Positions 56,614 to 64,000 of a stretch of 64,000 bases of DNA are shown in pieces; positions within the stretch are counted from its first letter, which is position 1; each line of letters starts with the position of its first letter. A model generated the notes under the pieces. The model ran no database searches, had not been told where the DNA came from, and worked only from the letters and a program-made list of their open reading frames with translations. Made by a program: the position numbers and the translations under genes. This stretch comes from Melieria omissa (Eukaryota > Arthropoda > Insecta > Diptera > Ulidiidae), in assembly GCA_963971225.1 (NCBI GenBank), contig OZ020269.1, positions 80,824,450 through 80,888,449 on the forward strand. Reading direction: 5' to 3'.

Positions 56614-58610
56614 GCCACTGAAGAAAAGTCAATTTTTAATTTTTAAAACAACCATTTTCCACTTTTTGAAATGATTCTTTCATTTTACTGACATTTTTTC
56701 ACGTACGCGACATTGAAGCAATTTCAAATGCCCCGAATTATTAAAATCACGTTCAACTTTATTTCTTTACCACTCCACACATGTTTGCTAACTGCAATAA
56801 ACTGTAAATGTGAGAGAATGTAAGTTTGATTATTACTTTCTTATGAGTCATGCGGACGGCGAAATAAAATACGCGGCGCAATATATCCGGTAACTTCAGG
56901 AACGAAATTTGTCTACCCTATATCAAAATATTAGTCTTCTACTAAATATAAATCAGGACCTTATTTAGCATACACACAGAACCAGTATTTGGGTAAATAA
57001 TTGCTGGGATTCGAATATGTGTGGTAGCATAACTCAGTATATTTGTAAAACCTGTAAAAACGTAGCGTAGGGTACAAATAGATGGAACGAGACCAACTGG
57101 AGTTCGTATATTTGCTTAATCCCACCTGCATTATTATGAATGTAGGTGTACCTACAGCAATAAGAGTCCATTATAAGATTACATACGTGTAATATTTCAA
57201 ATCAAAATTAAATAAAGTTATATCTGCAGTTTGTAAAAAATGTAAAAAACAATGAGATATGGAGGTAGCGCATCGAATTACCCTCCTGTCAAACTAAACT
57301 CTAAAATGTAATAAGTACAAAACTCTACTAAAAAAGACTCGCAATAATTCAGTCTTGGTTGGTGGGAAAAATTCGTCAAAACGTGGACTATACGGCGCGA
57401 CAGTCCGGAACCTATCGTAAGTTTTTAATACAGGTTAACGACGACTCCGAACGACGAGCTTAGAGGTTTATGGCAAACCTCCGTCCGCCAAGCGGGCAGC
57501 TGCCGCAAGTAAAATCGGTAGGAACATTGTTCCGAGTCATTGAAATCATTAAATAAGTAACCTCAAGTTTTGCAGTGTTTTCACTTTCACCATTTTCGTA
57601 AAGCAGGCCGACCGTTATCACTTATCGCATGTATACATATAGTATATAAAAATAACATTGGGAGCCCACAACGCACCATAGATTTTGTATTGATTCTGAA
57701 CATTTCACATTTACTATGTACATACATATGTATGTAAGTATAAGAATGAAATCCCTTCAAGCGCAGGTGAATTACTAGTTCAGTTCAACGGGGTCGCAAT
57801 TACGCACATATGATTTATATTCATATGCACATATACCTTTATGTATCGTGGACTGAGTACGAAGCAGCGCTTGTCGATGATTATACAAATACACATGCAA
57901 ATGCACATACTTGGGAGCATCCGTCTATGCATGCTTTGGATTTCCATTGCAAAAGTGGGACAATCAATTAAGACGATTTGTGCAGATCGGCAACGTTAAC
58001 GAGTGGTTCACAATTTTAATGGTTAAGCTTAAAGTAGAGTATTGAGCACAAAAACTGAATTTCTTTCTGGTTGAGTTTCTATGTACGTGATGGCGGAAAC
58101 ACCGAGTCACCAACACAGCCACAGGTACATATCTATGCACACAACCTATATATGCAACTAATGAATGTTAAGTGTAAAAGAAGTTAAGGTATTCACATAT
58201 CATATGGTTCACCTAGGTTTCTGAACCGATTGTAAAATCTACTGGCAAAAAGATTTCGAATCGGTTAAGAAATATTATTAATAAATAGAATCTATTATGA
58301 TGGCCCTTGTGGTTCAGTGGTAGATGCAAAACAAAAACCCGTATTTCTTTCTCCCAACTCCATGTCGAGGATAAAAACCGTGGTCAACGCACATTTGCGC
58401 TCTAAACCAGAAACGGTAACCTTATATTATATTTCGTACACCACGGCTACTTATGTATGTACGAGTATGTATGCATTTTTTGTGCATGTTTATGGTTTAA
58501 TGGTGTTTATTGTGTATTTTAGGTTTTATCTGTAGTATTAAGTGATAAACTAATTGCCAAATTTCTGTTGGGTGCCCACTTAACATTGTAAATACTAAAA
58601 TACCCTAATA
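56614..58610. other. Intergenic, no gene seen
   Basis: About 2 kb without coding ORFs. It contains a short palindrome (ACATACATATGTATGT, 57721-57736), a hairpin GAGGTTT..AAACCTC near 57463-57481, and a tRNA-Gly-like A-box stretch (TGGTTCAGTGGTAGA, 58310-58324) with no matching B box. Confidence 0.4.
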
Positions 58611-59315
58611 ACACCGTGCGACAAAATCACACTTTTGTCGAAACCCATTCAAAACATTATATAAACAACAAGAGATCATTCATAGTAAAATGGCATATTC
58701 AGTTTTTAATTTTCTGATTCGATGTCCTTTAAGAAGGACTTTAAAATTTTAAGGTTGTGTAATGATTAAGATATAGTTACCAAATAACGGAACAAATTTT
58801 TGCCTTTAGACTATAATTCCTATTAAGAACTTTCACGACTAAAATATGTCAGTAAGGTCCTTTGCAGTATGTACCCTTTGATATCCTTGACATTTTTTAA
58901 CGAATTCTTTTCAAAAAACTTTGTTCTGGTCTGTAGTGTAATACCTCAGAAATGTATTCTTCTATCTTTATTGCTCTAAAATTAAAAAAATTAGTTTCCA
59001 TCCATAACCAAGAGTTTAGTATGAAATGCGCAAAATTAATAATTGTTTGGTATTATACTATATATAAATTACTGACTTATATTGATCCTGAAAGCTCAAA
59101 ACAGAAAATGTTGTCAAAAAGCGACAAGTTTTCTCTTTCATTTGATACCCACATCTTTATCATTGCAATATGTACGTCCATAAAATTGTTAAGTCCTTTA
59201 AAAAGGACAACGGATCAGTTGATGAAAAACTGAGTATGCCAGACTACTATGAATAATTTCAAGTTTCACTCCTATATAATTCTTTGAATGGGTCAAAAGT
59301 ACTGTCGCACGGTGT
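58611..59315. mobile_element. Inverted-repeat transposon family X, copy 2
   Basis: ACACCGTGCGACA at the left and TGTCGCACGGTGT at the right; GAATGGGT (59286-59293) and ACCCATTC (58643-58650) extend the inverted repeat after a short gap. Shares internal blocks with copy 1 at 34158-34714 (TTTTCTCTTTCATTTGATA at 59129-59147; AAGTCCTTTAAAAAGGACAA at 59191-59210). 705 bp, no transposase. Confidence 0.75.
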
Positions 59316-60633
59316 AATACTCGTAACCAGCCAGATAAACCGCACAAGTAAATCCGTGCTAATGCCAGCGCTGCGTATCACTGCGTCTCGTTCCATCAGA
59401 GCCCAGTCTCGTTCATTCGCTTACCGACCGCGTTGGGGCTCGTCTTGGAAGCTAATCGTCGACATTGTTTTTCTTGCGGTATTTTTCAATATTTAATCTG
59501 AATCTCTATCAGAACATGTGTTGCACTTCGCTGTCAATCAAGTTCAATTCACTCAGTTGCGATTTCAAATTTATGGAAAACGGTTGCCTCAGTTAATGCA
59601 GTGACAGGATACTGCAACACAAAAACGAAGTCAGAAAAAAATCGACAACAGTATTAAATGTAACTTGGTAAACAGTTTTGAAATATATTTAAACAAAAAA
59701 GAGCAGAAACTTTTTTCGGACAAAACTTCGTTCCTATTTGCCGCCAATAAAACAATTCAGTGAATTATCAAAACAAGATTATGTGGTCCTCTGTGTGAAA
59801 TATCGGAGGACTTGCTCTCATGGTTGTAGCCTCTGGCAAAAATACGATTTTTTTTTTAAGACAGGTACCGAAACGCAATATCAACTTAATTATCTTGTTC
59901 GTGTTTTAGTTATTATGGTTCTAAGTTTTGCTAGAATAAATATCAATACAACCAGTGAAAATAGTGTAAAACGAAAGCATTAAAAAATTAATAAAAGCAT
60001 CGGAGTATATCAAGTGAAACGTTTTAATGTTTGCTATGTTAATTTTTTTATTTTTAAATTAATGCTATACAATTTAACGAAAAGATAAATGTCGCTCATA
60101 TTCTTATTTAATCACATAGTGATATATGTATATACAAGTAAATATATCAAAACCTGTTTTATTATTGCCAACCAATCCCACCTCCTGGCGGAGAGTTTGC
60201 CTATATGTCAAAGTTCAGGTTTTTGCAAGTACATCAACGCCGTGATCGAGTCTTGGGTAGGTGCAGACTGCACATGCGCTCCATGGCAAGCAATCCTGTA
60301 TATATGAGCCACTATACCTGTCCGAAGTGTCGTCTTTTTGAAACCATATATTGTCCACAATTTCAATTGTGGGCCATAACGGGCCGCAGGATCACGCGCC
60401 ATAAATTCACTTACCACAGCAATGTATACGACAAAGCCTGCGTTACGATTATGCGGTGACCTTTCAATATCCGTGACCGAGCCCATATTTTCAAAGTGCC
60501 TCACTTATTTATGTATCAACAGTTTTAATTCGTAGCAATGGGAGCTCAGAATTTTGATATTAAATTTATAAAAAATGCTCTGTTTGGTGTTTTAGCCATG
60601 CTGAGAACTTTGCCTTGCAGTGTATATTTATAA
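59316..60633. other. Intergenic, no gene seen
   Basis: No ORF of coding quality; short open frames around 60200-60500 on both strands look like chance. No RNA gene recognised. Confidence 0.4.
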
Positions 60634-61340
60634 TATGGGTTGGCAAGAAAGTAATTACATCCTTCTGGCAACTCCGTGAATCCGCGCTCATAGAATGCCA
60701 ATAGTTTTCCACAAGTCACCAAAGATGAGTGAGGTCTTGCATTATCAAAGTGGAACACAATTCCTTTGTAATTTGTCCATTCTGGCTGAGTTTTTTTGAT
60801 TAGTTCCTCCAAATTCATTAGTTGTTGATAGTGAACTCCTGAATTGATCATTTTGTTCCTCGAAAGCGTCTCGTATACCAAATTGACAACATGATCTCTC
60901 TTGATGTAATTCGGGTTTTGATGTGGCTTGTGCTGGTTTATCACCCTTGCATTGAGCTCTTTCGTTGGATGTTATTCTAAGAGCATCCCATTTTTCATTA
61001 CCAGTAATGATTCGTTGTCCTCTCAGCAGGAAATGGCAAACCTCTGAGAGTAAAATTGCCCACGACAAAGCTATCAACTCGCCGTTCGGAATCGGCATGA
61101 AACTGTAGGTCCCTTCCATCCGTGTACAAATTCGCACGCAGAACACGGATGGTTGCGCGTTAGTCTCGTAATCAGGCTGTCGTGCCAGTCAAGAAGAAGA
61201 AGTAATGATTCGTTTCGCACTACGCACTACAGAGAAAGTTCGTTTCTGGCCCGTACAGCGCGATTGTGGAATGGTGGCAAGAATGGATTCAAGGCAAGAG
61301 TCCATAATTTCTTCACCCAACATCCTTTCTCCCAACCTAT
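60634..61340 (-). pseudogene. Mariner (mauritiana-like) deletion derivative, split by a SINE
   Basis: The terminal repeat TATGGGTTGGCAAGAAAGTA at 60634-60653 is a typical mariner end. Reading the minus strand from the other side: RIITGNEKW (first catalytic Asp changed to Asn, about 60975-61003), ATSKPELH, then in another frame TLSRNKMINSGVHYQQLMNL, EWTNYKGIVFHFDNARPHSS (second Asp, about 60735-60750). The segment with the third catalytic Asp is deleted; frames shift near 60900. The SINE at 61017-61200 lies just 5' of RIITG. The 5' terminal repeat was not found and the upper limit is approximate. Confidence 0.7.
61017..61200 (+). mobile_element. SINE copy C with exact 14-bp target duplication
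   Basis: AGTAATGATTCGTT occurs at 61003-61016 and again at 61201-61214, exactly flanking the insert. The insert begins within the SINE body (GTCCTCTCAGCAGGAAATGG), so the tRNA head is missing by 5' truncation, and ends with GTCAAGAAGAAGA. It interrupts the mariner remnant, which fixes the order: mariner first, SINE second. Confidence 0.9.
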
Positions 61341-61747
61341 ATATCCTTCCGGAACCAGCGCAATGCCTCGCATTGATAGGGGTATTCCCTGCGCGTTGGC
61401 TCGTTTATAAAAAAAAAAAATCAAAGGGTCGACTTCATTGCGCTTAAGATGCATATCGCAAACATCGATTCATTATGTTAAGAAAATCTCTTTCAATTCG
61501 CGCGGAATTCAAATATCAAGCTTCCTAACGAGCCCAAGACGTTTTAAGTGATTTTCTACCTTTGTATGTGGTACATTTAACCTCTCTTGCAATCTCTCGC
61601 ACAGACTTTAATTTGGTCGTCATTATCTTCGGTAGGTCGACCAAAACATTGGTCATCTCAACCCTTTCCGGTCATTTTCCACATTTCTTGAGATACAAAT
61701 TTTTCCTTCAAAATATTGAGTCTTATGGAATTGCAGCTTTATCAATT

Positions 61748-61767
61748 TTGTACGATATATCGTACAA
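61748..61767. repeat. Perfect 20-bp palindrome, site 1
   Basis: TTGTACGATATATCGTACAA reads the same on both strands. Two near-identical sites occur 0.55-0.6 kb away. Confidence 0.8.
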
Positions 61768-62312
61768 TGGTCCGCAAAAAGGTAAAAATTCATGAATTTT
61801 TGGTTTCAGTTTTTTAAGTTTTGTGAACAATTCATTGATTTTTTTGATAAAAACCTAAATTATAACAACAAAAAATCAGTTTTAGTTTTATTTTATTAAT
61901 TAGTTTTATTTTGATCGAAAGTTATATAAATTATATATATAAACAATTGATTTACATTTATTCGGCCTTATATAACCGTTGTTGTTGTTGCAAAGCCCTT
62001 TTTCTCTCAATAAAATACAGAATCAATAAAAATTAGTATAGCTTTGCAGAAAGATACTGAATACAGCCGATTCTTATTATCGTAGTGGGAGTGGCAAGTA
62101 CGCATGACTAACCTTACATAACCCGTGTCTGCCCAGTAAAACGTAAAATCGTCTAGTAATGCTTATTTTTAATCGAAAATTGCCAAATAGTCGAATTTTA
62201 CTAGCCACGTGGTTTACAGGTGGGCGTGGCAGGCATACAAACGCAAAAAATCGGTTACCAAACCTATAATTTAAAAAAAATGCAAACATCACTTGCAACC
62301 GTTGCCTTCCAT

Positions 62313-62375
62313 TTGTACGATATGTCGTACAAAGCTTTGCAACCCTTGTGGTCATTTGTACGATATATCGTAAAA
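62313..62375. repeat. Palindrome sites 2 and 3, spaced 43 bp
   Basis: TTGTACGATATGTCGTACAA (62313-62332) and TTGTACGATATATCGTAAAA (62356-62375). Each is preceded by a GCAACC..TTG segment, so about 43 bp appears to be tandemly repeated (about 62290-62375). Confidence 0.75.
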
Positions 62376-63261
62376 TTTTTTTAAAGACTCGGGAAAAATA
62401 TTTAGACGCAAAAAATGTTAAATTTAACGCCACATAAAACAAACATTACCCAATATCTGCTCCAGGCTCCACTGAAAACAAATACAATAAATTCAGGGTT
62501 CTGACGCTGAAGGCAAGTTAGTCCTCACATAACTAGCGATGCTTTCATCTGCCTCGCAATCCATTTGGCAATCCATTTGAAAAGAGTCTTGAGTGCGCCA
62601 CTACTCCTGTGGTTCGACTCTAAAGGCACAACATAATAGAAATAGTGACGTCTATATAGCGATAGTGCTTATATCATTCTGCCGCATAATAAGTTTGCAT
62701 TCAGTTTCAAGTGCTTAGTTGGCATCTCAAAAGTTGCACAATATTGCGCTCTTCCATAATTCTGAAATATTGATTCGGATGATGCGAGGCTAGCACATGC
62801 GCGTATCATATACAAATTCCATAAGTATGTGCATTATTTTCACAGAAAGTCGCGTTAAGGTGCCTACTGTAGACTGCCTTGCGGCTTATCGACATTATTT
62901 TAATGGATCTCGGTCTGGTCAACGAAAATGAAACGACCTGATGGCGTACACAACAATTGGCGCCAACTTGGCACCACTTTGTATGGAAGCACGTTTTCAA
63001 GCATGAACTCACATACGCCTCTCGCCTCTGAAATTACAAGTATTTAATCTCCCCGTTGCGATAGAAGATCAAAGCCCCCGTGCTGATTTAATATCGCGCG
63101 CTGACATGGGAATCGATTGAGAGATGCCGCTCGATGATATGAGAACAAGTTCACGTAGTTTTGTACTGTGCTGTATGGAGTCATTAACGTTTGAAGTAAG
63201 GCATTAAATGTGCGGGGCTTTCACTTCCGTCATGCAAACTACATAAAAGTACATACACTTA
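62376..63261. other. Intergenic, no gene seen
   Basis: No coding ORF or RNA gene recognised. Confidence 0.4.
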
Positions 63262-63398
63262 TGGTCAGGTAAATAAGAACACGCTCAGCCGATGTTTAAT
63301 TTTCCACAGATAGTTTATTCAATATGTTATACCTAATCAATACCTGTGTAGTGACAGATAAAAATCTAACTTAGGAATTGTTCTTATTTATCTGCCCA
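63262..63398. mobile_element. Small Tc1-like MITE, 137 bp
   Basis: Inverted ends TGGTCAGGTAAATAAGAACA (63262-63281) and the complement of TGGGCAGATAAATAAGAACA (63379-63398), two mismatches, with TA on both sides (63260-63261, 63399-63400). The CAGATAAATAAGAACA end resembles Tc1-like transposons. Confidence 0.7.
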
Positions 63399-64000
63399 TA
63401 CGTGTATGTATGCATATATAGGCACAAATATTTTCAAATTCTGTATGTTAGGTAACTCATATGAAACGTTCAAGTATTCTTCTAGACATGTGTGGGGCTA
63501 ATTATTATATCCTCAAGGGCTAGGCCCACTAGTTCTAGAGAGATCAAGAGATCGACACTATCACCATTAAACTTAATATTCCGCACCACAACCAATCGAT
63601 GAGCTGTTTTATAAACAGGCTGTGTCGCTCTCGGCAATTACTCTTTCACTCAACGCTCTTAACCTTGCATTACTTTCGTCGGGGTGAAATCCACCCTATT
63701 AGTTCAATTTCTCAGTAAAATATAGATTTTTTATCAAAACCAACATAAAGTTATAATGTAATCCACATTTGCATATTTCGGAAGGTTTTAGAGTATATTG
63801 TTTTAAAAAGTAACTGGGTGTATTACACCCACGATAGTAGTGGCGTTATAAAATTGCTGAATGCTTAACACCCATTATTAGTAATGAAGTTTTATTTTTT
63901 ATAAATTACATTTACATATTTGTATTCATGTTTTGGCGATGACTTTTTTTAATAACGTTAATACCATTTATTTAGTAGAAAATCCTTAAAAATTATGCTC
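63399..64000. other. Intergenic to window end, no gene seen
   Basis: AT-rich sequence with a weak fold-back near 63808-63830 (GTGTATTACACCCAC). Nothing else recognised. Confidence 0.4.

Noticed and set aside
57460..57530. Hairpin with ATGGCAAACCTC resembling the SINE body
   Set aside because: Only about 12 bases match and the rest does not align, so it is not called as a SINE copy.
58303..58330. tRNA-Gly-like stretch with a good A box
   Set aside because: No B box or acceptor-stem partner follows, so it is not a tRNA gene; at most a fragment of another tRNA-derived repeat.
1..64000. CRISPR arrays, operons, rRNA or phage genes
   Set aside because: None seen; the window is eukaryotic nuclear DNA and repeats do not form a regular spacer array.

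Overview
The window looks like nuclear DNA from a higher dipteran fly. Genes have many short introns (about 50-75 bp) mixed with a few kilobase-scale ones, intergenic DNA is AT-rich, and the recognisable genes are insect types: divergent ionotropic receptors, the Arf-GEF gartenzwerg (garz), HID1, mitochondrial IF3 and F-spondin-like proteins. A tephritid-like fruit fly is my guess from gene content and transposon load. The sequence alone does not prove it.

Layout. 1-4670: a nearly intact LOA/R1-like non-LTR retrotransposon that runs off the left edge, with an ORF1 tail and a full ORF2 (endonuclease, reverse transcriptase, RNase H). 5190-7370: a hAT-type element with a clear 8-bp target duplication; inside it lie a second inverted-repeat unit and a TTAA-flanked piggyBac-like MITE. 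8098-14750: two tandem, intronless, minus-strand ionotropic receptor genes with matching TATA/initiator spacing, pushed apart by a small MITE and a dead DD37D mariner that itself carries a LINE fragment. 15796-25485: garz on the minus strand, ten coding exons, with a possible alternative last exon. 26460-29131: HID1 on the plus strand, head-to-head with garz. 30052-30549: a pogo/Tigger-like MITE. 32681-33725: mitochondrial IF3, whose stop codon overlaps the start of a short ORF, followed by a 57-residue membrane-protein ORF. 35420-47343: three tandem minus-strand genes with Reeler, Spondin_N, TSP1 and Kunitz domains and an identical seven-exon plan. 48927-51704: a transposon with 22-bp inverted ends, a dead mariner and SINE copies. 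52463-56446: a fifteen-exon coiled-coil protein gene. 56447-64000: mostly gene-free, with more transposons and a repeated 20-bp palindrome.

How the parts relate. garz and HID1 both act at the Golgi and share one 975-bp intergenic promoter region. The receptor pair and the spondin trio are local tandem duplications. One tRNA-derived SINE family recurs at about five places; one copy sits in a mariner with an exact 14-bp target duplication. A second DNA-transposon family, with ends starting ACACCG, occurs twice. Exon boundaries were read by eye from GT/AG sites, reading-frame continuity and family homology; there are no transcript data.
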